From: Sphaerisporangium flaviroseum
GTDB taxonomy: Bacteria; Actinomycetota; Actinomycetes; Streptosporangiales; Streptosporangiaceae
DNA length: 64,000 bases
Reading direction: 5' to 3'
Assembly (NCBI RefSeq): GCF_039537005.1
Contig: NZ_BAAAZR010000004.1
Coordinates: 434,001 to 498,000, forward strand
Position 1 is the stretch's first letter, and each line of letters opens with the position of its first letter. The notes under the pieces were generated by a model. That model made no database searches, was not told the DNA's origin, and saw only the letters and a program-made list of their open reading frames with translations. This document shows, one piece after another, positions 34,320 to 43,338 of this stretch. Position numbers and translations under genes: made by a program.

Positions 34320-35945
34320 ATGGATGCCGTAAGCAACGTCCCCGTCCCGGCCAACGAGCCGGTTCACGGCTACGCGCCGGGCAGCTCCGAGCGGTCCGCT
34401 CTGGAGAGCCGCCTCAAGGAGCTCTCCGGCTCCGCGATCGATCTGACGATGACGATCGCCGGCGAGCAGCGCATGGCCTCCGGCACCTCGATCGAGGTGG
34501 TGCAGCCGCACAACCACGCCCACGTGCTGGGCCGTACGGCCGACGCCTCGGCCGCCGACGTGCGGGCCGCCATCGACGCCGCGCTGAAGGCCGCGCCGGC
34601 CTGGCGGGCGCTGTCGTTCGACGAGCGGGCCGCGATCTTCCTCAAGGCCGCCGACCTGCTCGCCGGGCCACGCCGGGCCACGCTGAACGCCGCCACGATC
34701 CTGGGGCAGTCGAAGTCGGTGCAGCAGGCCGAGATCGACGCCGCCTGCGAGCTGATCGACTTCCTGCGCTTCAACGTCTCGTTCGCCCGGCAGTTGCTCA
34801 CCGAGCAGCCGATCTCGTCTCCCGGTGTGTGGAACCGCATGGAGTACCGGCCGCTCGAGGGCTTCGTGCTCGCGATCACGCCGTTCAACTTCACCGCTAT
34901 CGCGGGGAATTTGCCGTCTTCTGCGGCTTTGATGGGAAATGTCGTCGTCTGGAAGCCGTCGCCGACGCAGCAGTTCGCGGCCCACTTCACGATGCGCCTG
35001 CTTGAGGAGGCCGGGCTCCCGCCGGGCGTCATCAACCTGGTGACCGGCAACGGCGCGGCCGTCTCCGAGGTGGCGCTGACCGACCCGCACCTGGCCGGCA
35101 TCCACTTCACCGGTTCCACCGCCACCTTCCAGCACTTGTGGGGCACGGTCGGCGCCAACATCGCCGGCTACCGCGCCTACCCCCGCCTGGTGGGCGAGAC
35201 CGGTGGCAAGGACTTCGTGCTGGCCCATCCCTCCGCCGACCCGGCCGTGCTGTCGACGGCGCTGATCCGCGGCGCGTTCGAGTACCAGGGCCAGAAGTGC
35301 TCGGCGGCGTCCCGGGCGTACGTCCCCCGCTCGATCTGGTCGGCGATCCGGGACGAGTTCGTGGCCACGGCCGAGTCCCTGACCGTGGGCGACGTGGCCG
35401 CCGACCTGTCGACGTTCATGGGCGCCGTCATCGACGCCCGGGCCTTCGCCAAGCACAAGGAGGCCATCGACCGGGCACGGGCCACCGACTCGATCAACGT
35501 GCTCACCGGCTCCTACGACGACTCCACCGGCTACTTCGTCCGGCCCACCATCCTGGAGGGCTCCGACCCGGCCGACGAGATCTTCGTCAAGGAGTACTTC
35601 GGCCCGATCCTGGCGGTGCACGTCTACGACGACCACCGCTTCGACTCCGTGCTCGACCAGATGGAGAGCGTGTCGCCGTACGCCCTGACCGGCGCGATCA
35701 TCGCCCAGGACCGGTACGCCATCGCCTCGGCCTCCGAGCGGCTGCGCTTCGCCGCGGGCAACTTCTACATCAACGACAAGCCCACCGGCGCGGTCGTGGG
35801 ACAGCAGCCCTTCGGCGGCGCCCGTTCCTCCGGCACCGACGACAAGGCCGGCTCCATCTTCAACCTGATCCGCTGGGTCAACGCCCGCGCCATCAAGGAG
35901 ACCTTCACCCCGCCGGTCGACCACCGCTACCCCCACATGGGGTGA
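34320..35945 (+). CDS. pruA: 1-Pyrroline-5-carboxylate (glutamate semialdehyde) dehydrogenase
   Basis: 541 residues from ATG 34320. Aldehyde dehydrogenase family: cofactor region FNFTAIAGNLPSSAALMGN and FTGSTATFQHLW, catalytic base Glu293 (VGETGGKDF), nucleophile Cys327 (QGQKCSAASR), and the C-terminal GGARSSGTDDKAGS typical of P5C dehydrogenases. It converts glutamate-gamma-semialdehyde to glutamate with NAD+. Coupled to the proline dehydrogenase gene (8-bp gap) under the divergent PucR regulator. Ends at a hairpin at 35960-35981. Confidence 0.95.
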   Translation: MDAVSNVPVPANEPVHGYAPGSSERSALESRLKELSGSAIDLTMTIAGEQRMASGTSIEVVQPHNHAHVLGRTADASAADVRAAIDAALKAAPAWRALSFDERAAIFLKAADLLAGPRRATLNAATILGQSKSVQQAEIDAACELIDFLRFNVSFARQLLTEQPISSPGVWNRMEYRPLEGFVLAITPFNFTAIAGNLPSSAALMGNVVVWKPSPTQQFAAHFTMRLLEEAGLPPGVINLVTGNGAAVSEVALTDPHLAGIHFTGSTATFQHLWGTVGANIAGYRAYPRLVGETGGKDFVLAHPSADPAVLSTALIRGAFEYQGQKCSAASRAYVPRSIWSAIRDEFVATAESLTVGDVAADLSTFMGAVIDARAFAKHKEAIDRARATDSINVLTGSYDDSTGYFVRPTILEGSDPADEIFVKEYFGPILAVHVYDDHRFDSVLDQMESVSPYALTGAIIAQDRYAIASASERLRFAAGNFYINDKPTGAVVGQQPFGGARSSGTDDKAGSIFNLIRWVNARAIKETFTPPVDHRYPHMG

Positions 35946-35959
35946 CGCCGGGCAACGCA

Positions 35960-35981
35960 CGGGCTCCTCTCCCGGAGCCCG
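35960..35981 (+). terminator. Hairpin after pruA
   Basis: CGGGCTCC / GGAGCCCG stem (8 bp) with a TCTCCC loop, 15 bp after the stop. No U-tract follows, so it may be a weak terminator. Confidence 0.55.
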
Positions 35982-36063
35982 GAAGAAATTCCGGTGGCCT
36001 TCACCGCGGCCATCGTGCTCGCGTGGGCCTGGGTGTCGGCGCTGTCGGCGCACCTGTACCGCC

Positions 36064-37281
36064 GTGCCACGCGACCGTAACCGGTGGATCGTGCAGGACG
36101 TCGGCCTCGCCGAGGAGCTCGCGCAGGACGCGCTGGTCATCGCGCTCGGGAAGTGGCCTGAGTCAGGTGTCCCCGGCAACCCGGGCGCCTGGCTCATGGC
36201 CACCGCCAAGCACCGCGCGATCGATCTCGTACGCCGGCGGGTCCGGTACGACCGGAAGCTGCAAGAGCTCGGCCACGAACTGGAGACCCAGGGGCCGGCC
36301 GGGCCCGATCCGGACGCCGCGATGGACGACCACATCGGTGACGACCTGCTGCGCCTCATCTTCACCGCCTGCCACCCGGTGCTGTCCACCGAGGCGCGTA
36401 CGGCGCTCACGCTCAGACTGCTCGGGGGCCTGACGACCGAGGAGATCGCGCGGGGGTTCCTCGTGCCGGAGCCGACCGTCGCCCAGCGCATCGTCCGGGC
36501 CAAGCGCACACTGGCCGGCAAGAAGGTCCGGTTCGAGATGCCCGACCGCGACGAGCTGCCCGACCGGCTGGCATCGGTGCTGGCGGTCCTGTATCTCGTG
36601 TTCAACGAGGGCTACACGGCCACCGTCTCCGAGGACTGGATGCGGCCGGCGCTGTGCGCGGAAGCCCTCCGCCTCGGCCGCGTCCTGGCCGGTCTCATGC
36701 CAGAAGAGCCCGAGGTGCACGGCCTGCTCGCCCTGATGGAGATCCAGGCCTCGCGCACCCGTGCCCGCACCGGCCCGTCCGGCGAGCCCATCCTGCTTCT
36801 CGACCAGGATCGCGGGCTGTGGGATCGGCTGCTGATCCGCCGCGGCCTTGCCGCACTCGAACGCGCCGAGGCGCTCGGTGACGGGATCGGCCCCTACACC
36901 CTGCAGGCCGCGATCGCCGCCTGCCACGCCCGTGCGCTGACCCCCGGGGACACCGACTGGGCACGGATCGCGGCGCTCTACCAGGTGCTCGCCTACATCA
37001 CCCCGTCTCCGGTCGTGGAGCTGAACCGCGCGGTCGGGGTCGGGATGGCCTACGGCCCGGAAAGGGGCCTGCAGATCGCCGACACGCTGACCTCGGAACG
37101 AGCCCTCGACTCCTACGCCCAACTGCCGGCCGTGCGCGGCGACCTGCTGGCCAGGCTCGGCCGGCTCGACGAGGCGCGGCGGGAGTTCCGCCGGGCCGCG
37201 ACCCTCACGCGCAACCAGCGTGAACGCGCACTGTTCCTGGACCGCGCCGCAGGCTGCGGGCGCGAGTCGTCGACCATGTGA
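36064..37281 (+). CDS. Second ECF42-type sigma factor, N-terminus probably truncated
   Basis: 405 residues from GTG 36064. From DVGLAEELAQDALV onward it matches ECF42 closely (GVPGNPGAWLMATAKHRAID, GGLTTEEIARGFLVPEPT, FNEGYTATVS, TLQAAIAACHARA). However, the first 11 residues (MPRDRNRWIVQ) replace the roughly 25-residue helix of region 2.1 normally present (of the WRxESARxIAGLARxVR kind). Directly upstream, in another frame, is a 28-codon stretch with a hydrophobic helix (VAFTAAIVLAWAWVSALSAH). Together they suggest a deletion junction. No DGPF-type partner gene is adjacent. Activity is uncertain. Confidence 0.75.
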   Translation: MPRDRNRWIVQDVGLAEELAQDALVIALGKWPESGVPGNPGAWLMATAKHRAIDLVRRRVRYDRKLQELGHELETQGPAGPDPDAAMDDHIGDDLLRLIFTACHPVLSTEARTALTLRLLGGLTTEEIARGFLVPEPTVAQRIVRAKRTLAGKKVRFEMPDRDELPDRLASVLAVLYLVFNEGYTATVSEDWMRPALCAEALRLGRVLAGLMPEEPEVHGLLALMEIQASRTRARTGPSGEPILLLDQDRGLWDRLLIRRGLAALERAEALGDGIGPYTLQAAIAACHARALTPGDTDWARIAALYQVLAYITPSPVVELNRAVGVGMAYGPERGLQIADTLTSERALDSYAQLPAVRGDLLARLGRLDEARREFRRAATLTRNQRERALFLDRAAGCGRESSTM

Positions 37282-37299
37282 CCTGGCGCGGGCCCGCGT

Positions 37300-37725
37300 T
37301 CAGACGGCGATGCCGCGCATGGCGATGACCTTGCCGATGTGGACCCGGACCACGACCTCGCCCGGGGCGCCGTTACGCCTGCCGAACTCCTCCGCGCGCT
37401 CCTGGCCCATGTAGCGCCCGCCGAGCACGGTCGCCCACTTGACCAGCTCCTCCAAGTCCTCGGACAGCGTCGCCGTGCCGTCGATCATGACGAAGGAGTA
37501 CGGCGGCCGCTCCTCGTCCACGCAGATCGCCACGCGGGGATCGCGGCGCAGGCTCTTGGCCTTCTGCCCGCTGCCGCTGGTGGTGAACACCAGGTCGTCG
37601 CCGTCCAGGACGAACCACACCGGGGTCACATGCGGGCGGCCGTCCGCCCGCGTGACCCCGACCTTCGCGGTGTGCGTGCCCTCGAGCACGAACTCGCGCC
37701 ACTCACTGTCACTCATCCGATCCAT
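37300..37725 (-). CDS. PPOX-class flavin/F420-dependent oxidoreductase
   Basis: 141 residues from ATG 37725 (ATG 37716 possible). Split-barrel fold: HTAKVGVTRADGRPHVTPVWFV, DDLVFTTSGSGQKAKSLRRDP and RVAICVDEERPPYSFVMIDGTA, as in actinobacterial PPOX-class F420H2-dependent reductases. The basic KAKSLRRD segment fits cofactor phosphate binding. The substrate is unknown. It shares a direction and a 9-bp gap with the acyltransferase upstream, so the two are likely co-transcribed. Confidence 0.85.
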   Translation of the reverse strand: MDRMSDSEWREFVLEGTHTAKVGVTRADGRPHVTPVWFVLDGDDLVFTTSGSGQKAKSLRRDPRVAICVDEERPPYSFVMIDGTATLSEDLEELVKWATVLGGRYMGQERAEEFGRRNGAPGEVVVRVHIGKVIAMRGIAV

Positions 37726-37734
37726 AGAGTCACA

Positions 37735-38481
37735 TTACGACATGCCACCCCGCGACTGGCGCTCGGCCGCGTCCAGGGCGGCGGCCTCCTCGGGGGTCGG
37801 AGCGGTTCCGCCGAGGTGGGCGGGCTGCCACCACACGCCCTCGGGGATCTCCGGGTAGCTCCGCTGGACGCGGTCGAGCTGCTCCGACATGAGCACCCGC
37901 AGGTCGGCGGTGAGCTGGGCCATGTCGTCCCCGGGCTTGAGGTAGAGGGGCTCGCCCACGTCGATCGTGATGGGCACGTGCCGCTGGGTGAGGTTCTTCG
38001 GGCGGCCCTTGGTCCACAAGCGCTGCGTACCCCACACCGTGACGGGGATCAGGGGGACCTCGGCCTGGGACGCCATGCGGACGGCGCCGTTCTTGATGTC
38101 CTTGATCGTGAAGGAGCGGCTGATCGTGGCCTCGGCGAACACGCCCACCACCTCGCCCTGGCGCAGGGCCTTCACAGCGTGGCCGTAGGCCCCCGCGCCC
38201 GCCGACCGATCGACAGGGATGTGGTGCATCGCACGCATCAGCGGGCCGGAGATCCGGTTGGTGAAGACCTCGTTCTTGGCCATGAACCGCACGAGACGGC
38301 GGGAGGGGTGGGCGCCGTAGCCGACGAAGATGAAGTCGAGGTAGCTCACGTGGTTGCTGACGAGCACGGCGCCGCCGCTCTTCGGCACCCGCTCGGAACC
38401 CTTCACGTCGATTCTCAGATCAAGCGCCTTGAACAGGCCGCGCGCCGTTGCGACGACCGGGGGATACACGAACTCAGCCAT
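37735..38481 (-). CDS. 1-Acylglycerol-3-phosphate acyltransferase (PlsC-like)
   Basis: 248 residues from ATG 38481. The catalytic NHVSYLD motif has His44 and Asp49, followed by RFMAKNEVFTNRISGPLM (motif II) and VVGVFAEATISRSF where the usual FPEGTRS stands, then PLIPVTVWGTQRLW (motif IV). It transfers acyl chains from acyl-CoA or acyl-ACP to lysophosphatidate at the inner membrane. The altered motif III is seen in some actinobacterial relatives, so acceptor preference may differ. Likely operon with the PPOX gene. Confidence 0.85.
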   Translation of the reverse strand: MAEFVYPPVVATARGLFKALDLRIDVKGSERVPKSGGAVLVSNHVSYLDFIFVGYGAHPSRRLVRFMAKNEVFTNRISGPLMRAMHHIPVDRSAGAGAYGHAVKALRQGEVVGVFAEATISRSFTIKDIKNGAVRMASQAEVPLIPVTVWGTQRLWTKGRPKNLTQRHVPITIDVGEPLYLKPGDDMAQLTADLRVLMSEQLDRVQRSYPEIPEGVWWQPAHLGGTAPTPEEAAALDAAERQSRGGMS

Positions 38482-38517
38482 GTCTGCACCGTAACCTACG
38501 CCCGAGTAACTTGTGGT

Positions 38518-40161
38518 TCAGTGGCCGCGGAACGCCTCCTCCAGCCACCAGGAGGCACGCTCGGCGGTGACCTTCGCGTGGATCAGGAGCGGCCGGTCGC
38601 GCGGCCCGTCCAGCCAGCCCCGCACCACCGCCAGGTCGGCGGGCTCCCGTACGGTCAACGCAACGCAGCCGAAGCCCCTCCCGATGGCGGCGATGTCGGC
38701 CGGGGGGAACCTCACCTGGTCGAGCGCGTGACCGTCGGGGCCGAAGTGGTGCACCTCGGCTCCGTACGCCTCGTCGTCGTAGACGACGATGACCATGGGC
38801 AGGCCGAGCCGTACGACGGTCTCCAGCTCGGCGATGCCCATGAGCGCGCCGCCGTCCCCGAGCGCCGCCACGGGCAGCCGGTCGGGCCGCGCGAGAGCGG
38901 CGCCGATGGCGGTGGCGAGGCCGAGCCCGATGGACTGGAACCCTTGCGTGAAGCAGAAGCCGTTCTCGTCCGGCACCGACAGGAACATCGACGGATATCC
39001 CATGAAATTGCCGGAGTCGACGCTGACGATCCGCTCCGCGGGAAGCAGGTCGTCAAGCGCGATCGACAACGTCCGGGGGTCGATCCGGCCGCCGCCGGAC
39101 TCGTCGTCGTAAGGCACGTCGCGCCAGGCGATCTCGCGGGCGATCCTCTCGGCCAGCGCGGGGTCACGCCACCCCCCGCTCGGCACGCGCGAGCCGTACT
39201 CGCCGAGGTCCATGACGGCGCGCGCGGTGGCCGCCACGTCGGCGAGGACGCCGAGCTCGATGGGACGGTGCGCGCCGAGGGCCTCGGGATCGTCGTCGAC
39301 CTGGACGACGGTGGTGGACGGCCCGATCAGCGCGCCGTGCCGCATGGTCCACATGTTCAGCGCGCAGCCCCACCCGACGATCAGGTCCGCCTCGCGGATC
39401 AGCTCGGCGGCCAGCGGTGAGGCGAACCCGCCGCTGACGTCGAGGTTCCAGGGGCTGTCCCTGAACAGGCCCCGGGCGACGGCCGAGGTGGCCAGCAGGG
39501 CGCCCGTGCGCTCGGCCAGCGCCGAGAGCTCGCTCCGCGCGTGCCGGGCGCCGCGTCCGGCGACGAAGACCGGACGCCGCGCCGCGGACAACACCTTCGC
39601 CAGCGCCGCCACCGCCTCGGGCGAGGGCCGCACGGCGCTCTCCCGCGACGGCGTGGACAGCGCCTCGCCGCCGCCCTCGGCCGGCCGGCCCTGGATGCCC
39701 AGCGGGAGGTTGAGCAGGACGGTCCTGCGGTCGTGCGCCGCGATCCGGTAGGCCTGTACGGCGTCCTGGACCGCGCTGCCCGCCGATCGCACGCGCACGG
39801 GCACCGCGCCCACCGCCTGGGCCAGCCCGCTCTGGTCGACGTGGAAGTTCGACCGGGGCTCCAGCGCCTCCGCCGCCAGGATGAGCAGCGGCGTGCGGCT
39901 CTTGGCGGCCTCGGTGATCCCGGTCATCGCGTTGGTCAGGCCGGGACCCTGGTGCACGCTGAGGACGCCCACCGTGCCGCTCATGCGGGCGTAGGCGTCC
40001 GCCATGGTGGCCGCGCCGCCCTCGTGGCGCGCGGCGACGAAGCGCACGCCGTGCTCCACGAGCGCGTTGGTGAGGTGGAAGTTGCCGCTGCCCACCACGC
40101 CGAAGGCCGTGCCCACCCCGAGCTGCGCCAGCGCCCGGCCGACGGCCTGAGCGACGATCAT
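38518..40161 (-). CDS. Thiamine-diphosphate-dependent enzyme (acetolactate synthase / benzoylformate decarboxylase-like)
   Basis: 547 residues from ATG 40161. N-terminal Pyr domain with the essential Glu47 (ARHEGGAATMADAYARM), central domain (RRPVFVAGRGA, ADLIVGWGCALNMW) and C-terminal PP domain with GDGGALMGIAELET and VVYDDEAYG as the Mg-ThDP motif. The end (GFGCVALTV, PLLIHAKV) is typical. The substrate, likely a 2-keto acid, is not defined. Its start overlaps the stop of the cyclase gene by 4 bp, so the two form an operon and may act on one pathway. Confidence 0.88.
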   Translation of the reverse strand: MIVAQAVGRALAQLGVGTAFGVVGSGNFHLTNALVEHGVRFVAARHEGGAATMADAYARMSGTVGVLSVHQGPGLTNAMTGITEAAKSRTPLLILAAEALEPRSNFHVDQSGLAQAVGAVPVRVRSAGSAVQDAVQAYRIAAHDRRTVLLNLPLGIQGRPAEGGGEALSTPSRESAVRPSPEAVAALAKVLSAARRPVFVAGRGARHARSELSALAERTGALLATSAVARGLFRDSPWNLDVSGGFASPLAAELIREADLIVGWGCALNMWTMRHGALIGPSTTVVQVDDDPEALGAHRPIELGVLADVAATARAVMDLGEYGSRVPSGGWRDPALAERIAREIAWRDVPYDDESGGGRIDPRTLSIALDDLLPAERIVSVDSGNFMGYPSMFLSVPDENGFCFTQGFQSIGLGLATAIGAALARPDRLPVAALGDGGALMGIAELETVVRLGLPMVIVVYDDEAYGAEVHHFGPDGHALDQVRFPPADIAAIGRGFGCVALTVREPADLAVVRGWLDGPRDRPLLIHAKVTAERASWWLEEAFRGH

Positions 40162-40931
40162 CGCTCGACGAGCGCCAGCACGCGGACCGGGCTGCCCGAG
40201 CCGCCCACGATGGGGAGCGGAGGGGCGAGGACGACCGCACCGGTGGCGGGAAGCCTGTCGAGGTTGCGGAGCTGGGTCAGGCCGTACTTCCCGGCGCCGA
40301 GCAGGAACGAGTGGCAGGGGAAGGCCGGATCGAAGGAGTGCGCGGCCCCGGCGTCGGTGCCGACGGTCTCCACGCCGAGCCCGGCGATCGCGGTCTCCTC
40401 GGCCAGCCACTTGGCGCACTCCACCGAGATGCCGGGGGTGTGCGGGCCGGTCTCGTCGGCGTTGAGGAAGCTCCCCTGGTCGTCGGCTCGGGCGTCCCAT
40501 CCGGTGCGGTAGAGCAGCCAGCCGCCGTCGGGCAGCGGGCCGTTGGCGTTCTCCCACTCCTTGACGTCCTCGATCTGGAGCAGGAAGTCGGGGTCCTCGG
40601 CGGCACGGCCGGCGAAGTCGAGCACCGCGGCCGGGCCGATCAGGCGCGCCGGAGCCACCTGCGAGACGTCCTCACCGTCGCGGCCGGTCACCCAGTGGAT
40701 CGGCGCGTCGAAGTGGGTGCCGGTGTGCTCGCCGGTGGTGATGTCGTTCCAGTACCAGGCGGGGCCGCGGTCGTCGTACCGGCTGATCTCGGTGAGCTGG
40801 AACGGCACGGTGTTCCCGAACGGCTCGGGCAGCATCAGGATCGGCGTCCGGGAGCTCAGGGGCGCCGTGAGGTCGATCACCTCGATCGCGCCGCTCCGGA
40901 TGCTCTCGACGAGACTGTTCAACACCGACAT
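40158..40931 (-). CDS. Cyclase / kynurenine formamidase-like metal hydrolase
   Basis: 257 residues from ATG 40931. The metal motif HTGTHFDAPIHW supplies His69, His73, Asp75 and His79, the hallmark of the cyclase/KynB family (PF04199). GLGVETVGTDAGAAHSF and FLLGAGKYGLTQLRNLDRLP follow. Members hydrolyse N-formylkynurenine or other amide and ester bonds. First gene of a two-gene operon with the ThDP enzyme, divergent from dhaK across 162 bp. Confidence 0.9.
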   Translation of the reverse strand: MSVLNSLVESIRSGAIEVIDLTAPLSSRTPILMLPEPFGNTVPFQLTEISRYDDRGPAWYWNDITTGEHTGTHFDAPIHWVTGRDGEDVSQVAPARLIGPAAVLDFAGRAAEDPDFLLQIEDVKEWENANGPLPDGGWLLYRTGWDARADDQGSFLNADETGPHTPGISVECAKWLAEETAIAGLGVETVGTDAGAAHSFDPAFPCHSFLLGAGKYGLTQLRNLDRLPATGAVVLAPPLPIVGGSGSPVRVLALVER

Positions 40932-41093
40932 CTGCTGCCTCCCGCTGGTGGTCGTTCGCACAGATCTTCCCTCTCCGGCAGGCCTCCCGTCACCACCCAT
41001 CGCACGCGGATGCGTGAGGGGCCACGCTTGCCAGAAGTCGCGAACGGGGAGAGATTGGCCGAGGGACCACCAACGCAAGTCAAGGACCAGGTC

Positions 41094-42086
41094 ATGAAGA
41101 AGCTCATCAACAGTGCCGAATCCGTAGTGACCGACGCGCTCACCGGTATGGCCGCGGCCCATCCCTCCCTGCGGGTGGACCCGGAGAACAAGATCATATT
41201 TCGGCGGTCCGCACCCACACAGGGCAAGGTCGGGCTGGTGTCCGGCGGTGGTTCCGGCCACGAACCGCTGCACGGCGGCTTCGTCGGATACGGCATGCTC
41301 GACGCCGCGTGCCCTGGAGAGGTCTTCACCTCCCCCGTCCCCGACCAGGTCATCGAGGCGACCAAGGGCGTCGACGGCGGCGCGGGGGTCCTGCACATCG
41401 TCAAGAACTACACCGGGGACGTGCTGAACTTCGAGATGGCCGCCGAGCTGTGCGCCGAGGAGGGCATCGAGGTCGCGTCCGTGCTGGTCAACGACGACGT
41501 CGCGGTCAAGGACTCGCTCTACACGGCCGGCCGCCGGGGCACGGGCGCCACGGTCTTCGTGGAGAAGATCACCGGAGCCCTCGCCGAGACAGGGGCATCC
41601 CTGGCCGACGTCGCCAAGATCGGCGAGGAGGTCAACGCGCGCAGCAGGTCGTTCGGCGTGGCGCTGTCCTCCTGCACGGTCCCGGCGGCGGGCAAGCCGA
41701 CCTTCGACCTGGACGACAACGAGATCGAGCTGGGCATCGGCATCCACGGCGAGCCCGGCCGCACCCGCGTGTCCGCCGCACCCGCCCGCGAGGTCGCGCG
41801 AATCGCCATGGACGCCGTCCACGCCGACATGCCGCTCTCGGGTGAGGTCCTGGTGATGGTGAACGGCATGGGCGGCACCCCGCTGATCGAGCTGTACGTG
41901 GTCTTCGCCGAGGTCGCCGCCTACCTGCGGGAAAAGGGCGCCGAACCCGTGCGCAGCCTGGTGGGCAACTACGTCACCAGCCTCGACATGGAGGGCTTCT
42001 CGGTCACGGTCTGCCGGCTGACCGACGAGCTCACCCGGCTCTGGGACGCCCCGGTCGAGACCCCCGGCCTGCGCTGGGGCCGGTGA
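41094..42086 (+). CDS. dhaK: Dihydroxyacetone kinase subunit DhaK
   Basis: 330 residues from ATG 41094. GLVSGGGSGHEPLHGGFVG holds His56; Asp109 lies in NYTGDV; and ELGIGIHGEPG places His218, which forms the hemiaminal with dihydroxyacetone. All three match the numbering of the E. coli protein. It binds substrate, while DhaL carries the ADP/ATP cofactor. First gene of dhaKLM. Confidence 0.97.
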   Translation: MKKLINSAESVVTDALTGMAAAHPSLRVDPENKIIFRRSAPTQGKVGLVSGGGSGHEPLHGGFVGYGMLDAACPGEVFTSPVPDQVIEATKGVDGGAGVLHIVKNYTGDVLNFEMAAELCAEEGIEVASVLVNDDVAVKDSLYTAGRRGTGATVFVEKITGALAETGASLADVAKIGEEVNARSRSFGVALSSCTVPAAGKPTFDLDDNEIELGIGIHGEPGRTRVSAAPAREVARIAMDAVHADMPLSGEVLVMVNGMGGTPLIELYVVFAEVAAYLREKGAEPVRSLVGNYVTSLDMEGFSVTVCRLTDELTRLWDAPVETPGLRWGR

Positions 42087-42139
42087 CCGGCGGCAGGACC
42101 GAGAACCACCCGCACCTGCTCGGAGGAGCCGCAACCCTC

Positions 42140-42763
42140 ATGGACGCCCAGTTCTTCACCGCCTGGATCGAGGAGATCGCGCGGGTCGTCACCGCGAACC
42201 GCGACCATCTCACGCGACTTGACGCCGCGATCGGGGACGCCGACCACGGCGCCAACCTCCACCGCGGCTTCACCGCGGTCCTGGAGGCCCTGTCGGCCAA
42301 GCCGGCGGACTCCCCCGGCGCCATCCTGACGCTCACCGGCACGACCCTGATCCGCAAGGTCGGCGGCGCCTCCGGTCCTCTGTACGGCACGGCCTTCCGC
42401 CAGATGGGCTCGCGGCTCGGCCCCGGCGCCGACGTCACGCTCACCGAGCTGGCGTCCGCCGTGGAAGCGGCCGTGGCGGGTGTACAGAAGCTCGGCGGCG
42501 CGAGCGAGGGCGACAAGACCATGGTGGACGCGCTCGCCCCCGCGGCACGCGCGCTCACCGAGGCCGCGCAGGGCGGCGCGAAGACCGGGGAGGCCCTCGA
42601 CGCCGCGCGCCTGGCGGCCGAGGAGGGCGCCCGGGCGACGATCCCGCTCCAGGCGCGCAAGGGGCGCGCCAGCTACCTGGGTGAGCGCAGCATCGGGCAC
42701 GAGGACCCCGGCGCCGCCTCCACCGCCCTCATCCTGGGCGCACTGCACGCGGCAGCCGGATGA
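42140..42763 (+). CDS. dhaL: Dihydroxyacetone kinase subunit DhaL
   Basis: 207 residues from ATG 42140; GGAGGAG (42122-42128) is upstream. A GTG at 42083 overlapping the dhaK stop would add 19 non-conserved residues. The ADP-Mg motif DAAIGDADHGANLHRG has the three Asp residues of the family, followed by GGASGPLYG, GASEGDKTMVDAL and GRASYLGERSIGHEDPGA. It phosphorylates DhaK-bound dihydroxyacetone to DHAP using a phosphoryl group passed from DhaM. Confidence 0.95.
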   Translation: MDAQFFTAWIEEIARVVTANRDHLTRLDAAIGDADHGANLHRGFTAVLEALSAKPADSPGAILTLTGTTLIRKVGGASGPLYGTAFRQMGSRLGPGADVTLTELASAVEAAVAGVQKLGGASEGDKTMVDALAPAARALTEAAQGGAKTGEALDAARLAAEEGARATIPLQARKGRASYLGERSIGHEDPGAASTALILGALHAAAG

Positions 42764-43152
42764 CCACTCCCGAGCGCCTGGTCGGCATCGTCCTGATCTC
42801 CCACAGCGACGCGCTGGCCAGGGAGGCCGTGGCACTGGCGGTGGGGATCGCCGGTGCCCACGTACGGGTGGCCGCCGCGGGCGGCACCGACGACGGCGGC
42901 CTCGGCACCAGCCCCGACAAGGTCGCCTCGGCGATCGAGGTGGTGGATCAGGGGGTGGGAGTGGTGCTGATCCCCGACATCGGCAGCTCGGTGCTGACCG
43001 CCCGCCTGTTCGAGGAACCGGGCTCGGTAGTGATCGCGGACGTCCCCTTCGTGGAGGGCGCCATCGCGGCGGCCGTGGCGGCCGGCATCGGCGCCGACCT
43101 CCAGGGCGTCCTCGACGCCGCCGAGGACGCCAGAACGTACCGGAAACTCTGA
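42760..43152 (+). CDS. dhaM: Phosphoryl-donor subunit DhaM (PTS EIIA-like)
   Basis: 130 residues, start overlapping the dhaL stop by 4 bp. VGIVLISHSDALAREA contains the phosphorylated His15. GVGVVLIPDIGSSVLTARLF and the VEGAIAAAVAAG helix complete the mannose-type EIIA fold. There are no fused HPr or EI domains, so phosphate must come from the general PTS proteins encoded elsewhere. It makes the kinase PEP-dependent. No glycerol dehydrogenase lies nearby. Confidence 0.95.
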   Translation: MTTPERLVGIVLISHSDALAREAVALAVGIAGAHVRVAAAGGTDDGGLGTSPDKVASAIEVVDQGVGVVLIPDIGSSVLTARLFEEPGSVVIADVPFVEGAIAAAVAAGIGADLQGVLDAAEDARTYRKL

Positions 43153-43157
43153 CGCAC

Positions 43158-43338
43158 CGGCCACAGCCCGGGCCCCCGGCGAGCACGAACCCTTGCGCGG
43201 GAACCTCCACCCGAGACGGGCCTCGACGTACCGGCCACAGTCCCGCTCCCCGGCGAGCACGAAGCCCCTTGTGCGGTGGCCCGCCGCTTGGTTCAGGATC
43301 GGCAGAGGCACGCCACTTGGTTCAGGATCGGTAGAGGC
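43158..43338. repeat. Two sets of short direct repeats after dhaM
   Basis: A roughly 41-bp unit beginning CCGGCCACAG occurs at about 43158-43198 and 43231-43275. A 23-bp unit beginning CTTGGTTCAGGATCGG occurs at 43287-43309 and 43316-43338 (period 29). The second copy of the latter includes the stop codon of the flavoprotein gene at 43322, so it duplicates that gene's 3' end. Confidence 0.75.

Noticed and set aside
34218..36605. A 795-codon open frame on the minus strand across pruA and the second ECF42 gene
   Set aside because: Shadow of well-conserved plus-strand genes; high GC keeps the antisense frame open, and the translation is low-complexity His/Gly/Arg/Val without any family.
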